Source of the DNA: Mortierella sp. BCC40632
Taxonomy: Eukaryota > Mortierellomycota > Mortierellomycetes > Mortierellales > Mortierellaceae
Reading direction: 5' to 3'
NCBI GenBank assembly: GCA_011634665.1
Contig: WAEK01000015.1
Location: 666,501-730,500 of the forward strand
Length of the DNA stretch: 64,000 nt
The notes below the pieces were generated by a model. It was not told the DNA's origin and did no database searches. It saw only the letters and a list, made by a program, of their open reading frames with translations. Made by a program: the position numbers and the translations under genes. This document shows, piece after piece, positions 46,179 to 57,067 of this stretch; within the stretch, counting starts at the first letter, position 1, and each line of letters opens with the position of its first letter.

Positions 46179-48086
46179 CTATGCGGTGACGCTCAACGTC
46201 TTGTCCTCAAAGGCAACAATGGCCTCCTTGAGAATCTCGACACCACGGTCGATCTCGCCCTTGGAAATGTTGAGTGCAGGCACAAGACGGACTGTGTTGT
46301 TAGCGGCCGTGATGATCAACAGACCACGCTCGCGTGCCAAGGCCACCAAAGGTGCAGGATCGACCGTGAACTGCACACCCAGAATCAAGCCCTTGGCACG
46401 AACCTCCTGGATCAAAGGAGACTCGATTGACTCGAGCTGTTCACGGAAATGAGCTCCGTTCTTATTAACTGCATCCAAGAACTCGGCTTTGTTGATACGG
46501 CGGAAGACACTGGAGGCGACTGCACAGGCAAGTGGGTTGCCACCAAAGGTCGTGCCATGGTCGCCAATGACCATCTTTTCTGCGACACGATCGTTGATCA
46601 TGATGGCACCGATAGGGAAACCGTTCGCCAAGGGCTTGGCCATGGTCAAGATATCAGGCACACAGTCCTCACCGAAATGTTGATGTGCCCACAACTTGCC
46701 TGTCCGACCAAGACCGCACTGAATCTCGTCATAGATCAACACTGCTCCGACTTCATCACAACGACTACGCAACTTTTTCAAGAAGGCCTCGGTGGCAACG
46801 TTGATACCACCTTCACCCTGAATCGGCTCCACAATCACAGCACAAGTCTCCTCGGTCACATACGAGTCAACGGCCTCGACATCGTTGAAGGGTGCATGAG
46901 CAAATCCAGGCACGAGGGGCAAGAAGGGCTTTTGATACTTGGGGTTCGGGGTGGCGGAGAGAGCACCCATGGATCGACCATGGAATCCATTCTTGAACGA
47001 AACCACACCAAACTTTTTCGAACCAGCCTCCTCAGAGCCAGCAGTCACCTTGGCCACCTTTCTCGCAAACTTGAACGCACCCTCGTTGGCTTCTGTGCCC
47101 GAGTTGGAGAAAAAGATCTTGGAAGCCTGGAAGGAACCCGAGTTACGGGTCGCCTCGATCAACTGCTCTGCTAATTCACCAGCGGGGACATTGTAGTAGA
47201 GGTTGGAGAGATGAACAACCTGCTTGGATTGGTCAAAGAGCACGCTCGAGACCTCGGGATCGGAGTGACCCAAGGCATTGACGGCAATACCGGCAGTAAA
47301 GTCGAGGTATTCGCGATGGCCGACATCGTAAAGGTAGGAGCCCTTGCCGTGAGTAAAGACGACGGGAGGACGGCCATAGGTGGTGAGGGTGTACTTGTTG
47401 TGTTGCTCAATGATATCGTGGGTCTTTGGGTCAGCATCGACATCGGCATGGCTGAGCTGTTGGGGAGGTGGGGGGGGACGGATAAGGTGTGAAAAAGAGT
47501 GAGTGTATGAGTGTGTGAATGTGGGGAGAGACGGATGGCGATACAGTTCAAGAGATACGATCACTCTCGGATAAAGGATGAGTGATTTTCGCTGCCTTTT
47601 TTTTGCTCCTTGACAGGACAAATAGGGAAAGATCTATCTACTTACTGCGTGGTTGAGGTGCATCTCCGAGGAAGCAGCCTTGTTGCTCATCGCACGGGTC
47701 TATCTCGACGCAAGGTACAACATGTTTTCGCGTAGGGGAAGAAGAAGAAAAGGACCATGGTCAGCATAAAAAAAAAAAAAAAAAGTCTTTTCCGACTTCT
47801 TCCTTTCTTCTTTCTCTCTTTTGCTCGCTGAGTTGTCCAAGAGAAAGGGTAGTTGACTCTTCCTTCCATCTCTGGATCAGCATGCGTGTGTATATGTGTG
47901 CTGAATGTCGAAATAGTAAGAGCATGATGCCTTTCTTTCTCCTTCTTTCCCCGCACTTTTTTTTTAATGTCCCGACTGATCAGCAAAAGGAGATAGAGGG
48001 TTCCTTACGGCGATGAAGGCAGTCCTGGAATGAGAGGGTCGAGCAAGGATGGCACGAGCTGATTTGGCAAGAGTATGTCGCAACAT
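46179..48086 (-). CDS. ARG8: Acetylornithine aminotransferase, mitochondrial
   Basis: Three phase-0 exons: 48086-48009, 47699-47646 and 47456-46179, giving 469 residues. The first two exons encode a mitochondrial presequence: Arg/Ser/Ala-rich and free of acidic residues (MLRHTLAKSARAILARPSHS). The class-III PLP aminotransferase follows: FFSNSGTEANEGAFKFARK, FHGRSMGALSATPNPKYQ, VEPIQGEGGI, LIYDEIQCGLGRTGKLWAH, the PLP lysine in MAKPLANGFPIGA, and TTFGGNPLAC. Acetylornithine aminotransferase converts N-acetylglutamate semialdehyde and glutamate to N-acetylornithine and 2-oxoglutarate in arginine biosynthesis. Length, the mitochondrial leader and the C-terminal AANNTVRLVPALNISKGEI block favour Arg8 over cytosolic ornithine aminotransferase. 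A poly(T) run (sense) lies about 75-90 bp upstream. Confidence 0.93.
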
Positions 48087-48550
48087 GATGGCGGATGAGA
48101 GTTTGCTGAAGAAGAGGATGAAAGAAAGAGAAAGAGAGGCTCGGCTATAAAAGAAGAAGAAAAAAAAAAAAAAAAGATGGGTGGTGGTGGCCCTGGAGGA
48201 GAGGACCCAAGGGTCGCGCTCTTTTTATATCGCCCGAATAGAGATACCGTGACTCAAAATGCGTTCTATAGCCCAGATCGTGACTGTCCAAGAGAACGAA
48301 AACCTTGGCCATTGACGAAAATACGTGGTTGTGGTTTACTCCAGGTTCTAGGAAGAGTTGGTTTTTTTTTTTTTTTTTACTATTATTATTATTGTTTGGG
48401 AAAGGGACAAGCAGATCGGTTGGATGGGATATGATACATTTCGGATGTTGGATGATGTGGCAATGGCGCCGTTGGGCTAGATAAGATGCCTCGGATGCTA
48501 ATTCTCTCACTCTCTCTCACATACACTTTTTTTTTTCTCTTTCTTTTTTC
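48087..48550. other. ARG8 promoter region / 3' flank of kelch gene
   Basis: Both flanking genes are on the minus strand. The region has an A15-type run at about 48160-48176 close to the ARG8 start and a T17 run near 48362-48378 followed by (TTA)n. No gene is seen. Confidence 0.6.
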
Positions 48551-50688
48551 TTATGGCTGCGCTGTTGTGGACCCTTGCAGCAAGCTACTGTCTCGATTCT
48601 CATGCTGGTAGTGGCTCGATTCTGCAGGTCCCAATTCGACTGACTCCCTCACTGGTGAAAGCGAATCGACCACCAATGTGCTGGCTTCGGACTCTCGAGG
48701 CGAGCCTTCTCCTTCTACGCGTACTGCCCCCTCTTCATTTCTGGGGTGCACTACAACCTCGGTTCTGTTATTGGATTGATTGTCTGGCCATTGGGCAGAG
48801 GAGGGTGCAAAAGTACCAGACACGCTATACTGTGACAGATCCAAGACAACATCCTGTCCAGTAGTCACTCCCGAGCTTACACCAGCTGCATCCAGGGCAT
48901 AGTCGTGTGGCTCGTGGTGGTGATGTGAGTGATGCGCATGATGGTGTTCATGTCGTTCGCGCTTCGGCCGGCGTGGCGCGCCTCCGGAAATACTGGATCG
49001 CTCTCGCTCCATCCCTGGCACTCGACCTGCTCCTGTCGAAAGATTCGACTTGCGACGTCGAGATTGAGCGTGTCTCAGTTTAATCGAGGTCTCCTCCTCT
49101 GCCTTCTTGATCCTTCGTCGGCGCACCCAAAGGCCTGCAATGATAGCGCCTACGACTACGACTACACTCAGGGCCAGCCCAACGCGTACACCTGTCGAGA
49201 AGCCCGGGACAGCATACTTGTTGACCCATACCCAATCTCCAGTCTTGACCACGGAGATGGCTCTCGGCACAAATTTTTCTCCGTCATGGCCTAATTAAGG
49301 AGGGAGAAGAGGCAATGTCAGGATCCCAGTGAATTCAATTTGATGTCTACATATTTTCTACCTATCGAACGCCCACCGATGCGGCGGAAGGGGATAACTT
49401 GTTGTAAGGACCGAAAAGGACATTTGAAACAAAAGAGAGGGCCAACCCTGGGGGAAAGAAAAAGAGAGGGAGGGAGAAGGAAAAGGGGAGGGGGGGAAGG
49501 GAGAAGGAGACAGAAGACGACAACGACAACGACGACGACAGTGGTGATAGTGACGATGATGATGACGATGATGATGAAAAGGGAAAACATACCTCCGACA
49601 ACCAGGATCTGCTCGTGGTTGGCCAATTGACAACTATGACCCATGATGCCTTCAGAAGGGAGACCCTCAATGTCGCGCTTGGACCATGTCCAACTCTGGA
49701 CATTAAGAATCCATGCATCGGACAAAACTTCGGTTCCCGATATCGTCGGTGTGCCCCCACCCAGCATCAACACATTCCCATCCGCCAACACCACCGCACA
49801 CGCCATCCAGCGTGGCAATGGCAATGATCCACCATTGGTGGCCGTGATCCGCATCACGACTGGCGACGAGTTCGAGCCCGCGACAGTGGCCGAGAGTACA
49901 CTCTCAGAGGACAAGAGGTAAAACCGGTCCAAGGGTGCGCATTGTTCCAGATTCCCCTGGGCATCCACTCGGTCACAGCCGCCCAAGATCAATGTTGCCT
50001 TGAGTGCTGAGAGATAGACCATGATCGGTGAATAGAGTGCAGGGATCGAGCTGAGATTACCCGAGTAAGACCAAGCCATGGTTGAGGTGGCCTTGTTGGT
50101 GTCCAGGGCGGAGAGCTCATTGGTGAGGTTGTGATTCCCATCCTGGCCACCATACTGGATCAAAAGTCCCGAGGAGAGATCAAGCGACATCCCAGGAGAG
50201 TCGCGACGATACGACGCCTTTAGACTTGGGTCTAAATCCGGAAGATCAGGCGCTTGCACCCAGGTGCGCGTGTTCGAGTCAAAGATCACGGCCGGCGAAT
50301 GACCGTCATTGTTGCGCGTACCGCCGATAATAAACCGTCGCTGGTCACGACTTGCAGAGCCTGGGGCCATGGCCGTGGCGACACTTCCGGGAAGGGATTC
50401 CCAGGGAATGCTATCCGTCTCGAAGCCGTCCGTGAGCGAGACGGTCACGAGCTGGGACGTGTAAGAGTCGGATGCACTGAGGTTGGTGAGACCACCATAG
50501 ACATAGAGGCGCTTACCGAGGATGGCGGTGGATGCATAGGCGATAGGTTGGAAGGGTGCAGCCGCGACAGCCGTCAACATGGTGATGGCGACCGCTAGCG
50601 TAGCCATGAAGAGTGTTGATCTGGCAGCCATCGGCGAGCACATTGTTGAGAGAGGCGCTTCAGTGCCTCCTATCCTGGCAGGCGTCAT
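48551..50688 (-). CDS. Kelch-repeat type I membrane protein
   Basis: Two exons, 50688-49593 and 49290-48551, joined at phase 1 (VVG/GHDGEKF), give 611 residues. The N-terminus has a hydrophobic signal or anchor at about 28-48 (FMATLAVAITMLTAVAAA). Residues about 50-395 carry kelch-type blades, each with a hydrophobic stretch ending in a double Gly: AILGKRLYVYGG, RRFIIGGTRNND, GLLIQYGGQDGN, LADGNVLMLGGG, NHEQILVVGG, and WSW/W-S motifs between. A transmembrane helix (VGLALSVVVVVGAIIAGLWV) precedes basic RRRRIKK and a His- and Ser-rich cytoplasmic tail with an HHHAHHSHHHH-like run. The ATG at 50668-50688 region offers several in-frame starts; MAARSTL would give a more typical signal peptide. It probably acts as a surface receptor or adhesin, but no ligand can be inferred. 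Architecture parallels the 15494-17966 gene. Confidence 0.82.
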
Positions 50689-51117
50689 TTTTTGAGAAGG
50701 GATGTGTGGTCTGTGAGAGTGGAGAAAAAAAAAAAAGAAAAAAATAAAGAAAAGAAAAGGGAAAAGAAAGCTCGAGGTTGGTCAATGAGACGGTAAAAAG
50801 ATCGAGTCGATGCTTGCGTTCAGGCTGACAGCAGGGAGTGAAGGGAGTGTGAGCAAAAAAAAAATAAAATGTATGAAGATATATAATCATGTCGAGTAAT
50901 GAAGTGAAAAAGGGTTCGAGTAGACTACACCCTGCGCCGCAGGAACGTGGACTCTAGATTAAGCGCCAAAACTCATGGGATATAGCATGGTGGGGCAGCA
51001 CGCTCAGAGCAGAGATAAGAGGGAGGAAAGAGAGTATGAACAAGATCGGTGCTAGGCATGGGTGGAGAAAAAAAAAAAAAAAAAAAAAAGGAGCCGTGGG
51101 CGCAGGACGGCGACGAG

Positions 51118-51164
51118 AGAGAGAGAAGAGAGAAGAGAGAAGAGAGAAGAGAGAAGAGAGAAGG
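51118..51164. repeat. AGAGAGA-AG short tandem repeat
   Basis: Tandem copies of a purine 9-mer-like unit (GAGAGAAGA) downstream of an A21 run; part of a purine-rich block that recurs at 51438-51520. Confidence 0.75.
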
Positions 51165-53137
51165 CTTTCGGTGGAGGCGGGCGTGTGGCAAAAGAGCGAG
51201 TGAAAGTGAGAGAGAAGGCGACAGGAGGGGGCCGAGCGGAGGCACGACCATCTGTCTTATGGCCGGTGCGGGTGAAGGGGTTCAAGAAGGAGAAGGGGAG
51301 AGAAGTTATAATGAGACAGGTGGGCGGGACATGAATGAGGAAGAAAAAGGAAAGTGAATGCAATAACAAACTCACAGTTGATGGCTGGCAAGATGGCGAG
51401 GTGGATAGGTGCCGAAGATATCGGCTCAAGATGAGAGTGTGTGAGAGAGATAGAGAGAGATAGAGAGAAAGAGAAAGAGAGAGAGAAAGAGAAAGAGAGA
51501 GAGAAAGAGAAAGAGAGAAAGAAGCTGCGTGTGTGATGGAGTTGATGGATCGAGGACAATGGAACAAAAGGCACGGGCAAAGCGGAGGCTCTGCTAGGAT
51601 GCGGGAGACTGCACGCAGGGGAAGGTGCCCATGGACGCAGGGAGCGGGGGCAGGGACAGAGGAGAGAGAATGGGAGGAGCGATCTGCTCAGACGAGCAAA
51701 AATGTGGGGCGGAGCAAAGAGAGTGTGAAAGAGAGGTGGAGATGAGAGAAATGGGATGGGATGAGATAGGGTGCGATGAGATGGTCAGAGATGGATAGAT
51801 TTGGGTGATGGATGGGGATGGGGATTGAAAAAGAGAAAAAAAAAAAAAAAAAAAAAAAAAGGGAATCACCGCAGATGAACGATGGGCTAGAATACAAATA
51901 TGGAAGAAGCGAGGCTGGATGGATGGCGGTGATGTGATCGAATTGGGAAACACATTCACCACTCCGTCCACCTCTCGTTCTTTCTCTCTCTCACGCACTC
52001 CCTTTCTTTCTCACTCGGGGAAAGCCTCTCCGGGTGAACTGCTTGCCCTGGCCCAACCCAACGTCTACTGAGCCCTCACTTCTCGTGCTCTCTCTCTCTC
52101 TCTCTCTCTCTCGCTTGTCGGCCCAATTCCGCCGGGCTTGCCGTGGTTTGTGGACCGCTGGGCGGACGGGACGCCAAGCGTGCGCAGGGACAACAGAGAA
52201 ACCCCCACGCGCACATGCAGTCTGGCTGACTAGGACTTATTGTACCATGCAACCGCCTCCTTTTTCTGAACTCCTGTGTGCTGTTACTCCCTGTCCAGAC
52301 GACTTGCAACTGCCATTTGATACATCCCATTGGGGGTGTGGGTCGTGCACCGGGCATTTTTAGATTGCAAACAGACAGGACGGGCGATCCAACATGACGG
52401 AGCATCTCCTCTTTGTCCCCGGCAAAAAAAAAAAAAAAAAAAAAATGGGAAGAACAATCGATTAGGACCCTTGCTCAAAGTCGTTGAACCCTCGATTGTC
52501 CTCGATTGTCTTCAATTCTGCGAATTGGTCCACACCCTATCTCAACAAAAAACTCGTCCATTCAGCACGCATACACATGCGCAAAAGCTCTCTGGATGAG
52601 AAAGAGACGCCCTCCGCTCTGATAGAAGAATAGCCACGGTTTGGCCACGGCATTCTCCGCCTTTGACTGGATACGATTGGTGGAAGAAGGAGCACCATAC
52701 AGGGTCACAGCCGAGGAGACAGCTAAACAAGTCGCAAACAGGTCCACACGCCTGCTCTTTCTCTTTCTTTCTTTCACTACAAGATTGGCTCTCGTTTGGA
52801 GCACAGAGATGAAGTCTCGCCCTGTGGTCACTTTTTTTTAGTCCTAGTGTGAAAAAAGAAACAACAACGTGCTCCTCCTTCTGTCTCCCTTCCCCTGGTA
52901 CTCCGGAGAGCGAAAATCGACCATTTGAGATGGTAGGGCAAACAAAGTCCTGGTGGACGATATTTACCCAGAATGCTATCGTGATTTATCCATCTCGTTT
53001 TTCGTCTTCCTGGCTTTTCTCAAACCTAGAGACTCGGCCCCGAGCACCAACAACTACTGATACCAGATAGAGAGTACCCAGACCAATCCTGTTTCTTGAT
53101 AATCAAAAACACATTCACACACGCAAAGCACACATTA

Positions 53138-53175
<38 letters not shown>

Positions 53176-54691
53176 CGTGAGAAACTGGCCGTTCTGCGCT
53201 GCAAGAGTAGGGGAAGGGTCTAGGGTCTTTGGGTGGATCTCGACTCGTACAAGGTTGGGTGTGCCCTGCAGGGAAAAAAAAAAAAAAAACAAGAGTATGT
53301 CATCTTGTGATCGAGAGCTGTCCGTGCAACTAGTTCGAGGAGGGAACATATCCAGATGTGCAGGGGCGACGTAGCTCGAGACCCGAATAGACTAGAGCGG
53401 CTTCCAGATAGTAGTCCTGTCTCCTCGTTGCCTCAGACTTCTCCTTGTAGGAGACTGACCCGGTGGAGCCTAGGCTAATTCAAGGGGGAAGCCTGCGCTA
53501 GTCTTGTCGGAAAGAGAAGATCGTCATTGTAAGAAGAAGGGCTCTCCCACGTTGTCGCATCAACTTGTCCTATGACCCTTTGTGGGTCCCGCTCGTTTGT
53601 CCTCCAGATCCCAGTCTCCACAGTCGCCCTTGAAACTGCCTCTTCCATGTCGTTTTTATCTTTTGTAGAGATAAAGTGCGAAGTTATCAATAAGACAGCC
53701 AAGAGTGGATTGGGATGGATCTACCAAAGGCTCCTCGACTCTGTAGCAGTAAATCCTTCTTGAAAGGCCCTGCCGGCACTCTCCTAACCTTTCGATCGTC
53801 TCCTACCTATTTTCAACGCGACTCCTACCACACCTTTTCCACGATTGTGCCGCTCATATGCCAGTGCTCTCTCTCTCTCTCTCTCTCTGCGCCATTTCTA
53901 CTCAACATCTCATTCTCCTGCTGAACCTCCATCTACGTTGTATCCCTTCAAGAGGCAAACACCAGAGTAGTACTATCCCCAATCAGAATTTTCTCTGTCG
54001 TCTCCTTTTTGGTACTCCTTACCTCTTGAAGCAATGGGCCAAATACTCAACACTGCCCTATATTTGGTGATTGTTAGAGACATTTGAACTAGTTACCATT
54101 GAAGCTGCAGCGGAAACTACTGCGGTCGCCAAGTTCTTTGGTTCTTGGAGGAATCCTTTGGTCATGCGTCTCCTTGACGTAATGGTACTCAATGACACTT
54201 TTTTCTATCCTTAGATTTTTTTTGTTGTAGTCTCGATTTGAAGTTCGCAGTCTTTTGGCCTTGTACTCCTCTCTTCCCTTTTTATTCCTTCTTTTACACG
54301 GTAAATGGTGCTATATTTTTAAAATTGCTTATCACCTGCGACACAGGGCCAGTACACCGCAGTAGTGCCCCATGGTTGGTAGGATGTTAAACTCATCCGA
54401 TTTGCTCAAAGAGCAACCCGTCCACAGAATACACTTTTAATGATTTAAATACTGGAAGAACAGAAGACCAATTAAAATGTCAGCTCTGAGTCAATTGGCA
54501 GACTCGATCTGCACCGTAATGTACATTCTCCTAGAAGCAGGGCTTTCTCAAAAGAATTGATCCGCCTCAATGCTCTGCATGCACGCTGGTCTTTGGCTGG
54601 GTGGAATGTGCTGTCCATCTGCTCGTCTTTGAATAATGAAGGATGTCTAGAGACCCCTTTAGCTTATTCTGCCAAAATTTAGGGAAGGAGC

Positions 54692-54952
54692 ATGGTAAAA
54701 CATCGATCTGACGGAACCACAATTGACAACGATGAACCCTCATACTTGAGTCTAGGTCAACTTGCCATGCAACTAGAAGCCATGCTGCCTCATATGATAA
54801 AAAGTTTCACCTATTATTCTCACCTAGGAAAGTACAAATGCCATCAACTCTTTTACAAGAGTTTTGAGCACTATCCTCGGACGACTACATTTGCTGTTGG
54901 AACAGAAGGAGTCGGAGTAAGCAGCGCCATCGATGAAAAAAGATCTCGGTGA
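54692..54952 (+). CDS. Short hypothetical ORF, 86 aa
   Basis: ATG-initiated frame with balanced amino-acid composition (LGQLAMQLEAMLPHMIKSF, HQLFYKSFEHYPRTTTFAV) and no low complexity, unlike other open frames in this gap. A GTGAATGTGAG donor-like site overlaps its stop. It may be an exon or a fragment of an unrecognised gene. No family assignment is possible and it may be chance. Confidence 0.25.
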   Translation: MVKHRSDGTTIDNDEPSYLSLGQLAMQLEAMLPHMIKSFTYYSHLGKYKCHQLFYKSFEHYPRTTTFAVGTEGVGVSSAIDEKRSR

Positions 54953-55761
54953 ATGTGAGTATCCCAGTTGTCAGTGATGCTATATCTCTCGTACCTTTGT
55001 AGCTAACAGCGCCCGTCTAGGCGTCGCAAGGATGTTCCATCGTTCTTTCCGGTCATGCTTGTTAGAATAGGAGGGACAGGGGTGCTGAGCCAAATCGGAA
55101 GCCGTGCTAGGCGAAGAGGAGGAGGGACGAGAGAGTAGCATATACAATACAAGGTAGTTGGAATTACAGACGAGGTTAAGACAAACCAGATGCATGTGAG
55201 ATAATTTGTACGGACGATCGCGTCGAATGGCTGATGGTAAAGTGAAGGCGGTTCGAGCACATAGGTCAATAAAGGGCACCAAAGAAGCCTTCAGAACACG
55301 ATAGAGATGCGACAGAGGCTCTCTGCGGTACGCAGGTCAAACAAGGCTAATCCGCTAGTCATCAAAAACACACATACTCAACTCCCTCAGGTCCTGCCGC
55401 TGTGATATATTGTAGTCGGTATTAATGAGTACTGCCTTTCGAAGAAGTCCCCCGAATGCCACGACTTTGTTGTACAAGCAGCAGCTCTCCAGATTTACTG
55501 CTGCCACTCCAGGAAGAGGTGTGATGGTGGCAGAAAATACGGGCAAGGTCGCCCAAGGATACTTGATAGGACAAGATAGGCTATGTATTTGCAGCCAACA
55601 ATGGAAATGGAAGGCGAGCACTGTTGGAAGAGACGAACACGCAGTGCTCGCATTTTTAGTATCCTCGGTGACGCAAATTTCGCCGCCGCCGCCGCCGCGG
55701 GCAAGGTAGTACATTTACATGCGGCTTTAGGTCATCTCTTACAACTGTTGTCCATTTCACC

Positions 55762-56890
55762 ATGACCACTGCAGCCAGGTAAACCACTAAACTCACTCAA
55801 AAGACACCAAGATCTTCTAAAAGGAGGAAGACTGGGATTCCCATTATAATGGGGATCCCTGAACAAATTGAAACCTAGACATTGGGCTAATCATGGTTGA
55901 CATTTTGATGCGACATCTAGACCCACATTTGATCCAGCTCGAGGAAAGGGCACCCAGGCACCTACTCGCATCTACAGTTCTCGCGATCTCGCTTCTCACA
56001 CCAAACTCAAGTATCGGTAAGGACCTATTGTCAGAATGTGCGCATTGCCCAACTGAGCTTCCTCCCATGGACTACTTACTAAAGCTAACTACATTCTATA
56101 GTCAATCGGGACAAACTACTCAGGATGAGCTGACTCGTTTGGACTTGAAGGCACAGCTCCAAAAGGCTGAGCGGGATCATTTTGAAAAGGTCAACAAGGT
56201 CACGAATTTGGCCAGTGGACTCTCCAACTCGTTCAAGGACAATGGAGACGATGACAATGATGATGCAGAGACTGATACAAGAGCTTCTGGATCCAAAGAC
56301 AAGGAGGTCGATACGGAAGAGACACCAATGGAGAGGAAACGCAGACTGCTGAAGGAAGCGGAGGAGCTCGATAAAGACGATAGTGACGACGGCAGCGACG
56401 ATGACGAGAAGGACAGTGACGACAGTGACAGCGATGATAGGTAAGCAAACGGATACTACACAAAAGGAGCACTATCTAGGTAAAATTCTACGAGGAAAAG
56501 GAAGCGCCCATTGACATTCAGCTTTGGTCATCTCTTCTTGATAGCGACGACGATGATGATGATGAAGACGACACAGCTGAGCTTCTTCGGGAGCTGGAAA
56601 AGATAAAACGAGAGCGAGCTGAGGAAAAGGAGCGATTGGAGCGACTTCAGCGGGAGGAGGAAGAGAAGGCCAGAGAGGAGCAGGCTGCCAAGGGCAACCC
56701 ATTGCTTGAGGTAGAGGGAGGCTCGTCCCTTTCTGGACCCAAGGACTTTTCGGTGAAGCGTCGATGGGACGAGGATGTCATTTTTAAGAACCAAGCTCGT
56801 GGCATGGACGACAAGCCCAAGAAGAGGTTCATCAACGATACACTCCGCTCGGACTTTCATAGAAAGTTCATGAATCAATATGTACAATAG
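55762..56890 (+). CDS. CWC15: Pre-mRNA splicing factor CWC15/Cwf15
   Basis: Four exons: 55762-55778, 55921-56016, 56102-56440 and 56545-56890, giving 265 residues, the usual family length. The tiny first exon encodes MTTAA and shares an Arg codon with exon 2, restoring the invariant N-terminus [23 protein letters not shown]-like SHTKLKYR and [14 protein letters not shown] follow. The middle is an acidic Asp/Ser-rich region and a charged coiled coil ([19 protein letters not shown]). The C-terminus [19 protein letters not shown] and [20 protein letters not shown] is diagnostic. Cwc15 is a nineteen-complex-related component of activated and catalytic spliceosomes, largely extended and contacting the RNA core. 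Simply reading the open frame from 55893 would give a wrong N-terminus. KIN17 follows 177 bp downstream on the same strand. Confidence 0.96.
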
Positions 56891-57067
56891 TTTTCTTCTT
56901 CTTTCATCATCCCTGCTTCCTTCTGCGGAGAAGGACTAATAAAAAAAAAAAAAGCGGATCGCCTTGCTGCAAGAGTTCACTTGCTGACTAAGCCACGAAC
57001 TCACCAACTAAATGATTTAGCTACTCTTTTTGGAGGACAGCATCTCTTCCACTTTTCACTTTCAACC

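Larger units (their letters stand above)
50689..55761. other. 5-kb gene-poor region with microsatellites
   Basis: No supported gene. The left half (50.7-53.3 kb) is full of GA/TC repeats, A runs (51069-51089, 51836-51860, 52425-52444) and (GA)n at 53141-53173; its open frames are repeat artefacts. The right half (53.4-55.7 kb) is more unique. It contains three short frames that may be gene debris: 53475-53660 minus, 54692-54952 plus and 55425-55709 plus; see findings. The last 50 bp are the CWC15 5' flank. Confidence 0.5.

Noticed and set aside
46449..47174. 241-codon plus-strand frame
   Set aside because: Shadow antisense to the ARG8 coding exon.
55893..56444. 183-codon frame taken at face value
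   Set aside because: Its first part is an out-of-frame reading of CWC15 exon 2 and the following intron; only the part after 56102 is real CWC15.
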